Source: Crocinitomix sp044361315 (lineage in GTDB: Bacteria > Bacteroidota > Bacteroidia > Flavobacteriales_D > Crocinitomicaceae). Taken from it: a stretch of DNA of 64,000 bases. Below, one piece after another: positions 44,837-53,352 of the stretch (positions within the stretch are counted from its first letter, which is position 1; each line of letters opens with the position of its first letter). The stretch covers positions 62,001-126,000 of the forward strand of contig JBIKJA010000008.1 of NCBI GenBank assembly GCA_044361315.1. Direction: 5' to 3'. Under the pieces are notes generated by a model, which searched no databases, was not told the DNA's origin, and saw nothing but the letters and a program-made list of their open reading frames with translations. The position numbers and the translations under genes were made by a program.

Positions 44837-47800
44837 ATGTATTTAAACACCCATACTTACTACAGTTTACGCTATGGGACATTTAGCCCCGGAACCCTCC
44901 TTGAACTTGGTCGTTCGATGGGGTTGTCTTGCTTTGCGCTTACCGATATCAATACCACCTCTGCCTGTTTAGATTTTATTCGGCTTGCTCCTAAATACGG
45001 AATTCGTCCAATTATTGGGGTTGATTTTAGAGAGGGAATAAAACAACACTACATCGCCCTTGCAAAAGACAATGATGGATTTAGTGAAATCAACCGTCAT
45101 TTAACAGGGATTTTAAATAAAGATTTTGAATTGGAAAGTGAAGCACCCGCATTTGAAGGCGCATTTGTGGTTTATCCATTTGAAAAAAACAATCATCGGA
45201 TTTTAAGAAAAAATGAATTTATAGGCATTTCACCTCAAGACTTACCCTACATTCGATTAAAACATATTGATTGTTCGAAAGCGGTTATTTTGTCGCCTGT
45301 GACATTTAGAAATAAACGAGATTTTAATGCCCATCGCCTTTTAAGAGCGATTGATTTAAACACATTGCTGAGTAAATTGCCCATTACAGAACAAGGAAAT
45401 CCAACAGATTGCATTCAACCTTTGGAAGATTTATTAAAAATTTACGCCGATTTTCCTGAAATCATCGCCAATACAACAAATATCCTTCATGCGTGTAAAA
45501 TTCATTTTGATTTTTCAGAAGACCTTGTTCCTCAAAATCAAAAAACCTATACCGGAGATGCTGTAGAAGACCTTATTTTAGTCAAGAAACTTTGTTCAGA
45601 AGGGTTGCCTTTCAGGTATCCCAAAGTAGATCAGGTGATTCTTGATCGGATCAATATGGAACTGGAAATCATCGAAAAAATGGGATTTATATCCTATTTT
45701 TTAATGAATTGGGACATTGTTTCTTACGCACGCTCAAGAGGCTATTTTTATGTAGGAAGAGGCAGTGGCGCTAATAGTATTGTGGCCTATCTCCTGCGGA
45801 TAACCAATGTTGATCCGATTGAATTAGATCTTTATTTTGAGCGATTTATCAATCTATTTAGAACAAACCCACCAGATTTTGACATTGATTTTTCTTGGAC
45901 AGATCGCGATGAAGTCACCGCTTATATATTTAAGCGGTTTAAACACGTAGCGTTGGTGGCTACCTACAATACCTTTCAATATCGTGCGGTAATAAGAGAG
46001 TTGGGAAAGGTGTTTGGTTTGCCTAAAACAGAGATTGATCAATTGAGTCGTAGCTATGTTTCTTCGTTTGAGACGAATCATTTGGTTCAATTGGTTTTAA
46101 AATACGGGAACTACATTCACGGTTTTCCAAGTCATTTAAGTATTCATGCCAGTGGAATTATCATCGCTGAAAAGCCCATTAATTTTTTCACTGCGACATT
46201 TATGCCACCAAAAGGGTATCCAACCATTCAGTTTGACATGCATGTTTGTGAGGATATAGGCCTGTTTAAATTTGATATTTTAAGTCAACGGGGATTGGGA
46301 AAAATTAAGGATGCCATTGGAATCATCAAACAAAATCACCCAGATGATCCAGATTTTGACATTGATGATTTGGAACGATTTAAATCGGATAAGCTCATCA
46401 AACAGCTTTTGATTACCGCAAATGCGATTGGTTGTTTTTATGTAGAGTCGCCAGCGATGCGTATGTTATTGAAAAAATTGCAAGTAGATAATTATTTAGG
46501 ATTGGTGGCGGCGAGTTCTGTTATTCGTCCTGGTGTCGCCAAGTCGGGCATGATGCAAGCTTATATTCAACGCTATCGCCATCCAGAAAAAAGAAAAGAG
46601 GCACATCCTGTTTTACTTGAGTTAATGCCAGAAACGTACGGGGTGATGGTTTATCAAGAAGATGTGATCAAAGTGGCCCATTTTTTTGCTGGATTAACAC
46701 TTGGTGAAGCCGATAAAATGAGACGAGGAATGTCTGGTAAATTTCGATCCAGGGAAGAATTTCAACAAGTAAAGGCGACATTTTTTGCCAATTGTGTCGA
46801 AAAAACACACAGTTATGAATTAACCGTAGAGGTTTGGCGGCAAATAGAGAGTTTTGCGGGGTATGCATTTGCCAAAGGACATTCAGCTTCGTATGCGGTT
46901 GAAAGCTACCAAAGTCTTTTTTTAAAAGCCTATTATCCCCTCGAATATATGGTAGCAACGATTAACAATTTTGGAGGGTTTTATAGCACCGAATTATATG
47001 TTTACGAAGCACGGAAATATGGTGCTGAAATTCATCCTCCATGTGTCAATAATAGCGAACTTTTGACAACAATTCAACAAAAAAAAGTTTTTATCGGTTA
47101 CCATTTATTGTATTCGTTTGGGATTGAAATTGCACAAAAAATTGTCAGAGAACGGCAAAAAAATGGCGATTTTTTGAGTTTCGATGATTTTATTGACCGG
47201 GTGTCAATTTCGTTAGATCAAATTTGTTTGTTAATTCGAATTGATGCCTTTCGATTTACTGGGAAAAATAAACGAACATTGATGTGGGAAGCCCATCTAA
47301 AAATTGGAAAAAAAGCAGGAAAAGAAGATTTTGAACCTGATTTATTTCGGTTTAAAAAGGTCGTGTACGATTTACCAAACCTGCAAAGCACGTGGGAAGA
47401 GGATGCGTTTGATCAAATGGAATTGTTGGGATTTCCGCTTTATAGTCCGTTTAGCATTACCACCGAAGATGATACCGACGCGTTAATGGCAAATGACCTT
47501 TATCTTTATAAGGATGCGGTGGTTTGGATTAAAGGATACTTGATCCACAATAAAAGAACAACCACCAGTAATAACAAAAAAATGTTTTTCGGAACTTTTT
47601 TAGACAGCGAAGGACAATGGTTGGACACGGTTCATTTTCCTGAAATTGCTGATAGATATCAATTTAGAGGAAAAGGAATTTATAAAGTAAAAGGAAAAGT
47701 GGTGATTGATTATGATTGTATTACCATTGAAGTGCAAGAGATGGAAAAATTAGGGATGATTGAAGATCCAAGGTACTCCAATCTGCGGGCAGGTGAAGGT

Positions 47801-47884
47801 ATATTCAATAAAAAAATTCAAGAAGAAACCACTTTGGTGAATGCGCAAGTTTTGGGATTACCCAAAGGAAGGAGTCATTATTAA
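44837..47884 (+). CDS. DNA polymerase III alpha subunit, second type with degenerate PHP domain
   Basis: A protein of 1015 residues, shorter than the replicative alpha subunit. The PHP domain at the N-terminus ('HTYYSLRYGTFSPGTLLELG') has 'ALTDINTTSA' where active PHP domains have TDH, so it lost a metal ligand. The polymerase aspartates are kept: 'PPDFDIDFSW' and 'LFKFDILSQRGL', with 'GRGSGANSIVAYLLRI'. This form is typical of the damage-associated (DnaE2/ImuC-like) polymerase of Bacteroidota. No Y-family partner is adjacent. A -7 element TACATTTG is at 44810-44817. Confidence 0.88.
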   Translation: MYLNTHTYYSLRYGTFSPGTLLELGRSMGLSCFALTDINTTSACLDFIRLAPKYGIRPIIGVDFREGIKQHYIALAKDNDGFSEINRHLTGILNKDFELESEAPAFEGAFVVYPFEKNNHRILRKNEFIGISPQDLPYIRLKHIDCSKAVILSPVTFRNKRDFNAHRLLRAIDLNTLLSKLPITEQGNPTDCIQPLEDLLKIYADFPEIIANTTNILHACKIHFDFSEDLVPQNQKTYTGDAVEDLILVKKLCSEGLPFRYPKVDQVILDRINMELEIIEKMGFISYFLMNWDIVSYARSRGYFYVGRGSGANSIVAYLLRITNVDPIELDLYFERFINLFRTNPPDFDIDFSWTDRDEVTAYIFKRFKHVALVATYNTFQYRAVIRELGKVFGLPKTEIDQLSRSYVSSFETNHLVQLVLKYGNYIHGFPSHLSIHASGIIIAEKPINFFTATFMPPKGYPTIQFDMHVCEDIGLFKFDILSQRGLGKIKDAIGIIKQNHPDDPDFDIDDLERFKSDKLIKQLLITANAIGCFYVESPAMRMLLKKLQVDNYLGLVAASSVIRPGVAKSGMMQAYIQRYRHPEKRKEAHPVLLELMPETYGVMVYQEDVIKVAHFFAGLTLGEADKMRRGMSGKFRSREEFQQVKATFFANCVEKTHSYELTVEVWRQIESFAGYAFAKGHSASYAVESYQSLFLKAYYPLEYMVATINNFGGFYSTELYVYEARKYGAEIHPPCVNNSELLTTIQQKKVFIGYHLLYSFGIEIAQKIVRERQKNGDFLSFDDFIDRVSISLDQICLLIRIDAFRFTGKNKRTLMWEAHLKIGKKAGKEDFEPDLFRFKKVVYDLPNLQSTWEEDAFDQMELLGFPLYSPFSITTEDDTDALMANDLYLYKDAVVWIKGYLIHNKRTTTSNNKKMFFGTFLDSEGQWLDTVHFPEIADRYQFRGKGIYKVKGKVVIDYDCITIEVQEMEKLGMIEDPRYSNLRAGEGIFNKKIQEETTLVNAQVLGLPKGRSHY

Positions 47885-47892
47885 TTCTACAA

Positions 47893-48921
47893 TTACCATT
47901 TTTTCCGCAAAAGATCACCTTGAATTTTTGCTAAGACAGTACTTTCATTCGAGAAATTTAGTTGTAAAAGATAGGCATGAAGGGTAGAAATTAAACTATT
48001 CCCTTCTTGAGGTACAAATGCCCAAACTTTAATTTTTCGTTCACTCACGAGCATGTTTTCAGACAAAAGAATTGCGTGCGAAAAGATCCGTCCATTAAAT
48101 CCATAGCGACGTCCGTTTTCAAAAATCACGTTCGAATCAAATTTTTGGGTGGTGGCGATAAATGCATTTACACTCACCAATTCGTCGATTGATTTTGAGA
48201 GAGGAGTTTTGAGGGAAATATGAAAACGGATCGAATGCATGAGCTGACTTGGGGTGGTGATGTCCGAAGAGGTGAGAGCACACGAAATATTTTTTGTTTT
48301 AAACATATCCACCACATCAATTGCGTGATGCGTGCCAATGGTTGGATGGAGGTGACGCGCCACCACATTTCCAGAAACCAATCGTTGGTGATTGCCCAGA
48401 TCTTCGCATCGACGAACCACCACGACATCCGCCTCTTCCAAATTCTCTAGATTTTCACCACAAAAAAGTTTTAAAATAGACGCCGTTCCATGTGTATTAC
48501 ACGAAACAATATTTACAAACCGTTGATTTTTGATTTGGTCGGAGTTAATTCCCGACATAAATGGAATTCCGTATCCTTTTTCACTTCCTTGAGCAGAGGA
48601 TCCTTTTAAATTTGCTAATTGCTCGTAATCTCCTTTGTTTTGCAGTCCAACCCCATTTGGACTAGCCTCAAAAATATAATCAATCTCAGGTAAAACATCC
48701 GCTATAAAATCGTATCCGACCATTTTTTTTGTGGTGCAAATTTTCACCCCATTTGCAATTAACGTATCCAATTCTACTTGATTCCAGGCATGTAAAGAAC
48801 GTTTGGAAGCGTAAATCTCATTGATCAATAAATCCTCTCGATATTTCACTAAAAGTTGAACAAGGGAGGTGCCAATATTCCCTGTTCCATTGACCAAAAC
48901 ATTATACTTTCCGTTTACCAT
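47893..48921 (-). CDS. Archaeal-type (type II) glyceraldehyde-3-phosphate dehydrogenase-like protein
   Basis: A protein of 342 residues. The NAD(P) loop 'VLVNGTGNIGTSLVQ' opens it; 'IFEASPNGVGLQNK' matches the archaeal 'IDCTPEGIGAKN'; 'IVSCNTHGTASIL' holds the catalytic Cys, as in archaeal 'VVSCNTTGLCRTL'; 'VVVRRCEDL', 'PTIGTHHAIDVVDMF' and 'TTPSQLMHS' follow in the same order as archaeal enzymes. The sequence is divergent, so the substrate may differ. It overlaps the sugar transferase gene by 20 bases, which suggests a role in sugar or polysaccharide precursor metabolism; this is inference. Confidence 0.75.
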   Translation of the reverse strand: MVNGKYNVLVNGTGNIGTSLVQLLVKYREDLLINEIYASKRSLHAWNQVELDTLIANGVKICTTKKMVGYDFIADVLPEIDYIFEASPNGVGLQNKGDYEQLANLKGSSAQGSEKGYGIPFMSGINSDQIKNQRFVNIVSCNTHGTASILKLFCGENLENLEEADVVVVRRCEDLGNHQRLVSGNVVARHLHPTIGTHHAIDVVDMFKTKNISCALTSSDITTPSQLMHSIRFHISLKTPLSKSIDELVSVNAFIATTQKFDSNVIFENGRRYGFNGRIFSHAILLSENMLVSERKIKVWAFVPQEGNSLISTLHAYLLQLNFSNESTVLAKIQGDLLRKKW

Positions 48922-49450
48922 GAATCCATTTTTTTACGTAAGATTTTCCAACGAACGGAATTAATGTGGCAGCCAAGATAATTTTCACATCCAAACCAAA
49001 CGATTTTTTTTGAAGATACAATTGATCATAAAACCAACTCATTTTTTTATTGCAAGCTGGAGCGAGTTGAGCTAATCCCACAATTCCTGGAGAAATACTC
49101 CATCGTTCGTTATAATAAGAGGTATTCCACTCAAGACGCACAATATCTTGCATGGTTAATGGTCGTGGACCAACAAATGCCATGTCGCCTTTTAGGATAT
49201 TTAAAATTTGTGGAAGTTCATCAATTCCCGTTTTTCGTAAAATATTTCCAAGGGTGGTGATTTTTCCATCGGCCATTGTTCGGAATTTATAAATTGTAAA
49301 TTCATTTTTATTTTTTCCAACCCGATTTTGAAGAAAAAAAGCAGGTTTCTGTTCAAAAATCCAAATAATGAAGGAAATAAAGATGAAAATAGGAGATAAA
49401 ACCAGTAATGCGATTAAAGCAAATAATTTATCTAAGCCGGTTTTTATCAT
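48902..49450 (-). CDS. PglC/WcaJ-type undecaprenyl-phosphate sugar transferase
   Basis: A protein of 182 residues, the minimal bacterial sugar transferase form. One membrane helix (about 8-32, 'LIALLVLSPIFIFISFIIW') precedes 'FFLQNRVGKNKNEFTIYKFR', 'DELPQILNILKGDMAFVGPR' and 'ERWSISPGIVGLAQL'. It transfers a sugar phosphate from a nucleotide sugar to undecaprenyl phosphate, starting a surface glycan. The gene is coupled to the GAPDH-like gene; galE lies about 800 bases upstream in the same direction. Confidence 0.9.
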   Translation of the reverse strand: MIKTGLDKLFALIALLVLSPIFIFISFIIWIFEQKPAFFLQNRVGKNKNEFTIYKFRTMADGKITTLGNILRKTGIDELPQILNILKGDMAFVGPRPLTMQDIVRLEWNTSYYNERWSISPGIVGLAQLAPACNKKMSWFYDQLYLQKKSFGLDVKIILAATLIPFVGKSYVKKWIHGKRKV

Positions 49451-49475
49451 TTACCAATTTCGATTTTTTTACTGG

Positions 49476-50222
49476 CTAGAACCACCCAATGCTAATCCCC
49501 GCGGCAAAAAGTTGCAATTTATTACTGTTTTCGCTGGTAAAGAGATAGGTCATGTCATAATATCCAAATAGAAAAATATTGTCACGGCCTAACCTGAATG
49601 AAGGACCATAATGTAAACGATTTAAATCAGGAAAATTAAATACTTTGAATTCTTGATTTTCAATTCGCCATTTCGAATAACTGTCCACTATAAAACCCAC
49701 CTTAAATCCGGGATAAAATTTCCATTTTCCTCGTTCTTTTAGCGATCGAATTCTAAGTTCGAACGGTACCTCCACTAAATTAAATGCGGTGCGATTCACC
49801 CATCGCTTATCTCCAGTATAAAGGGAAAAACTGGAAAACATTTCTTCTTTTAATAAATCTGGATCATCAATAAAGCTAAAAGCCCCGTCATGCCGAACAC
49901 TAAAATGACTGTATCCCAAACCTATGGCCACTCCAAATCTTGACGTTTTCGAAAAAGGAATATCAAACATCATGTTGATATTGTGACCAAGTGAATAAAA
50001 TTGAGTTTTCACTTCATCTACGTCACCTGTCCATGAATTATAAAAAATGTCCGTATTAAAACGATCGAATTTAGAGGGGGTTATTTCTGTTGGTGCGTTT
50101 AAGCCAGAATAAAAACGCATAATCCCGGGCTTTCTTTTATAAAATAGCGGCAGTTCTTTAGATGTTTGACCGAAACCAACCAAACACATTGAAAATAGAA
50201 ATAAGCAAGTTAATTTTTTCAT
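49476..50222 (-). CDS. Outer-membrane beta-barrel protein (PorT-like)
   Basis: A protein of 248 residues with a signal peptide (about 1-18). Strands alternate through the protein ('GVAIGLGYSHFSVRH', 'VEVPFELRIRSL', 'YGPSFRLGRDNIFLFGYYDM'), ending 'AAGISIGWF' with a terminal Phe. It looks like the OMP_b-brl/PorT group; no specific function can be given. It lies 17 bases after galE and 25 before the sugar transferase. Confidence 0.8.
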   Translation of the reverse strand: MKKLTCLFLFSMCLVGFGQTSKELPLFYKRKPGIMRFYSGLNAPTEITPSKFDRFNTDIFYNSWTGDVDEVKTQFYSLGHNINMMFDIPFSKTSRFGVAIGLGYSHFSVRHDGAFSFIDDPDLLKEEMFSSFSLYTGDKRWVNRTAFNLVEVPFELRIRSLKERGKWKFYPGFKVGFIVDSYSKWRIENQEFKVFNFPDLNRLHYGPSFRLGRDNIFLFGYYDMTYLFTSENSNKLQLFAAGISIGWF

Positions 50223-50239
50223 GTAGTAAGATATTTATG

Positions 50240-51259
50240 CTAGACAGGTAAAGATTTTTCCCACTCCCATGCGTGAAGAAGAGCTTCTTTCAAACTAAAT
50301 TTACACGTCCAATCAATTGTTTTTTTGGCTTTATCAGCATTGGCAAAAATTTGTTCCACATCTCCTGGTCGACGATTTCCAATTTGGTAATTCAGTTTTA
50401 GATGATTTACTTCTTCAAACGTGTTGATTAATTCCAAAACAGAAGTTCCTTTTCCTGAACCAATGTTCAAATAATCAAATAGTTTGGCTGAGGTTTTTTC
50501 GAGATAAGTCAGTGCTTTTACATGGGCAATTGCAAGGTCAGATACGTGAATATAGTCGCGAATGGCGGTTCCATCTGGTGTGTTATAATCACCTCCAAAC
50601 ACGGTTAAACTGTCTCTTTGTCCTTTTGCTGTTTGCGTGATATATGGCATCAAATTATTTGGAATTCCTTGCGGCAATTCACCAATTAAAGCAGAAGGAT
50701 GTGCACCAATTGGGTTAAAATACCGCAAGAGCATTACTTTTGTATCGGGGGTAGTTTTCCAATAATTTTGGATGATTCTTTCGCCAATTATTTTAGTATC
50801 CCCATAAGGCGACACTGGCGACATAATTGAAGATTCTTCGGTTACAATAGGTGTTGACGTTTCTCCATAAACGGTGCATGAGGATGAAAAAACGAAATTC
50901 TTAATATCAAATTTCTTCATGACATTTAATACCACACACAAGGAACCGATATTGTTTTGATAGTATTTAATCGGTTGATCAACGGATTCACCAACCGCTT
51001 TATCTGCGGCGAAATGAATAATCCCATAAATTGATTTGTACTGATCCAACACCTCATTAAATGCTGTTTGATTCTGACAATCAACTGTATGTGCCGTTAT
51101 TTCTTTGCCAACGATTTGAGTGATTCGATCTAGAATCCAAGGGTTTGAATTTCTAAAATCGTCAATAATAATCGGTTTGTAGCCCGCCAAAAATAGTTCG
51201 ACCACTGTATGCGATCCAATGTATCCAGCACCTCCTGTAACAATGACAATTTTATCCAT
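50240..51259 (-). CDS. galE: UDP-glucose 4-epimerase
   Basis: A protein of 339 residues from the ATG at 51259, which gives the normal N-terminus MDKIVIVTGGAGYIGSHT; an ATG 12 bases upstream adds four residues. The extended SDR signs are present: the GxxGxxG NAD loop, the catalytic 'SPYGDTK' (Tyr and Lys), and 'GDYNTPDGTAIRDYIHVSDL'. It interconverts UDP-glucose and UDP-galactose for glycan synthesis. The neighbours fit a surface polysaccharide role. Confidence 0.96.
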   Translation of the reverse strand: MDKIVIVTGGAGYIGSHTVVELFLAGYKPIIIDDFRNSNPWILDRITQIVGKEITAHTVDCQNQTAFNEVLDQYKSIYGIIHFAADKAVGESVDQPIKYYQNNIGSLCVVLNVMKKFDIKNFVFSSSCTVYGETSTPIVTEESSIMSPVSPYGDTKIIGERIIQNYWKTTPDTKVMLLRYFNPIGAHPSALIGELPQGIPNNLMPYITQTAKGQRDSLTVFGGDYNTPDGTAIRDYIHVSDLAIAHVKALTYLEKTSAKLFDYLNIGSGKGTSVLELINTFEEVNHLKLNYQIGNRRPGDVEQIFANADKAKKTIDWTCKFSLKEALLHAWEWEKSLPV

Positions 51260-51379
51260 GCTAAAAATCAATCCCTTTTTAATTCATGAGTACTTCCATT
51301 TCGTTCGGAATTCCTCGTAGATTTGTGCCTAAAATTAGTCAAATCCATTCAAACAAAAAAACTAGTTTCCTATTACTGA

Positions 51380-52375
51380 TTAAGATTGGTGAATTTCACT
51401 TGCAAATCGAGCATCCAACGTCGCTTTATTGTCCAATTGTTTTTTCCTTTTCACGCCATGAATACTAGCATTTAATTCAAATCCCAATAATAAAACAAAT
51501 GACATTAAATAGATCCACAATAAAAGCATCATAATTGTCCCCAACGAACCATATAATTCATCATAATTCGCGAATTTTTGGATGTAAAATGAATATAGAT
51601 CAGATAATAAAATAAATAAAATGGTGGCTAACGTGCTTCCAGCGGAGAAAAATCTAAATTCATGCCGTTTTGAAGGGCCAAAATAATATAAAGTAGCGAT
51701 GGCAAAATACAACAAAGCAGCAACAAAGAGAAAAGTGCTAAAATAATAGATGGTCGAGAGATATTCAGATACAAAGTCGCTATGTTTTGCCCAAAAATTC
51801 AATACTTTACGCTCTAATAGCAAGGTTAACACCAAAACAAACACCCCAAAAATCAACAAAAAAACAAAAATCAAAGATGTTATTTTAACTGACCAAAATG
51901 ACCTTTTTTCGAATTGGATGGTTGACGCATTAAAAGATTTTATCAGGACAGAAAAACCATTTGAACTAAAATAGAGGGCAAGTATAAATCCATAAGAAAT
52001 CAGTGAGTTGACGGTAGAATTATGGAATTCACTTAATTTTGAAGTGAATTCGTTAAAAATAGTTTCAGGAATAAAACTACCAAAAACTGGTAAAACATCA
52101 TGCTCTAAATTAAAGTAGGGGATGTAGGCTGTGATAATCACCATCACCAATCCGAAAGGAATCATAGCCAAGAAAAAGTGGAATGCTAAAGCCGATGCTC
52201 GCGTTGCTATAAATCCTCTTCGTAAAGCGAGGATAAAAAAATACAAAATTTCCCAAAGCGATATGCCTTCAAATCCGGGGACGATAATTTTACGCGTAAA
52301 ATGAATGAGTTTGCGAAATACTGTCGCTTTCAGTATTCTATGATAATAATTTATTTTATCGAGCAATCGTTTCAC
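51380..52375 (-). CDS. YihY/BrkB family membrane protein
   Basis: I place the start at the GTG at 52375 (331 residues, VKRLLDKINYYHRIL); a longer frame would run into the divergent gene. Six membrane helices begin at about 40. Motifs of the YihY family are 'GFIATRASALAFHFFLAMIP', 'GFILALYFSSNGFSVLIKSF' and 'LWIYLMSFVLLLGFELNASI'. The family, once annotated as ribonuclease BN, is of unclear function. The divergent start leaves about 110 bases to the bestrophin-like gene. Confidence 0.88.
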   Translation of the reverse strand: MKRLLDKINYYHRILKATVFRKLIHFTRKIIVPGFEGISLWEILYFFILALRRGFIATRASALAFHFFLAMIPFGLVMVIITAYIPYFNLEHDVLPVFGSFIPETIFNEFTSKLSEFHNSTVNSLISYGFILALYFSSNGFSVLIKSFNASTIQFEKRSFWSVKITSLIFVFLLIFGVFVLVLTLLLERKVLNFWAKHSDFVSEYLSTIYYFSTFLFVAALLYFAIATLYYFGPSKRHEFRFFSAGSTLATILFILLSDLYSFYIQKFANYDELYGSLGTIMMLLLWIYLMSFVLLLGFELNASIHGVKRKKQLDNKATLDARFASEIHQS

Positions 52376-52484
52376 AAAACAAATATACGTGCAAAAACGA
52401 CTGTTGTGTGATTGTATTTCGCAAAAATTGATTTTGATCGTTGAAAAACCTATTTTTGTACCGGTTAATTTCTTTTTTAAAAAA

Positions 52485-53351
52485 ATGATTCGATACAATC
52501 CAAAATCCTGGTTTAGTTCTATTCTCGCATTTAGGCGAAGTGATACCGTCTTAATAATTTGGAAAGAAATTTTGTACATTTTTCTTTTTACCTTGGGATT
52601 AACCTATTTAGAGTTAACTTATATTACTGACGTTTCTGGATTAAGCAAATTACTCCAAGTGTTTTCTTTGATCGGTTTTGTGTTATCTTTATTATTGGTA
52701 TTCAGAACTAATACGGCTTATGACAGGTGGTGGGAAGGGCGCAAAAAATGGGGTGAATTAATTAATAACTCACGTAATTTATCAACGAAACTAAGTGTTA
52801 TTTGTGATGATGACGAAACACGTCAGTATTTTATGCGAATGATACCAAATTATGCTTTTGCTGTAAAAGAGCATTTGCGCGAAGGGGTAAAATTTGAAGA
52901 ATTAGATTTGACTTCTGAGGAATTAGAGGAACTAAGTCGAGCTTCGCATGTGCCAAATATTATAACAAAATGGTTGTACCAAAAAATTCACTCCTTGAAA
53001 AAGGCTGGTAAAATTTCCGAAGAAGATGTTATTAATCTAGATATTAATTTAAAAACATTTGCAGATATTGTTGGCGCGTGTGAACGAATCAGAAACACAC
53101 CAATTCCCTATTCATACAGCATCTTCCTTAAAAAATTCATTTTCATTTACGTAACCACTATTCCGTTGGCATTGATTGCAGATTTTGGATACTATTCAAG
53201 TTTCATCGCTGCATTTATTTTTTATGTTTTGGTGAGTATGGAGATTTTGGCAGAGGAAATCGAAGATCCTTTTGGACTAGACGATAACGATTTGCCAACC
53301 GATGATTTGTGCGAAAAAATTAAAAACAATACCTACGAATTATTTACGTAA
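52485..53351 (+). CDS. Bestrophin family membrane protein
   Basis: A protein of 288 residues from the ATG at 52485 (MIRYNPKSWFSSILAF); an upstream frame without family similarity is ignored. The family pattern is clear: 'FSLIGFVLSLLLVFRTNTAY', 'DRWWEGRKKWGELINNSRNL', 'CERIRNTPIPYSYSIFLKKF' and 'EILAEEIEDPFGLDDNDLP'. Four helices would form the channel domain. Bacterial bestrophins conduct ions, often Na or Cl, though for most the role is unknown. It is convergent with the next gene, with one base between the stops. Confidence 0.92.
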   Translation: MIRYNPKSWFSSILAFRRSDTVLIIWKEILYIFLFTLGLTYLELTYITDVSGLSKLLQVFSLIGFVLSLLLVFRTNTAYDRWWEGRKKWGELINNSRNLSTKLSVICDDDETRQYFMRMIPNYAFAVKEHLREGVKFEELDLTSEELEELSRASHVPNIITKWLYQKIHSLKKAGKISEEDVINLDINLKTFADIVGACERIRNTPIPYSYSIFLKKFIFIYVTTIPLALIADFGYYSSFIAAFIFYVLVSMEILAEEIEDPFGLDDNDLPTDDLCEKIKNNTYELFT

Positions 53352-53352
53352 A

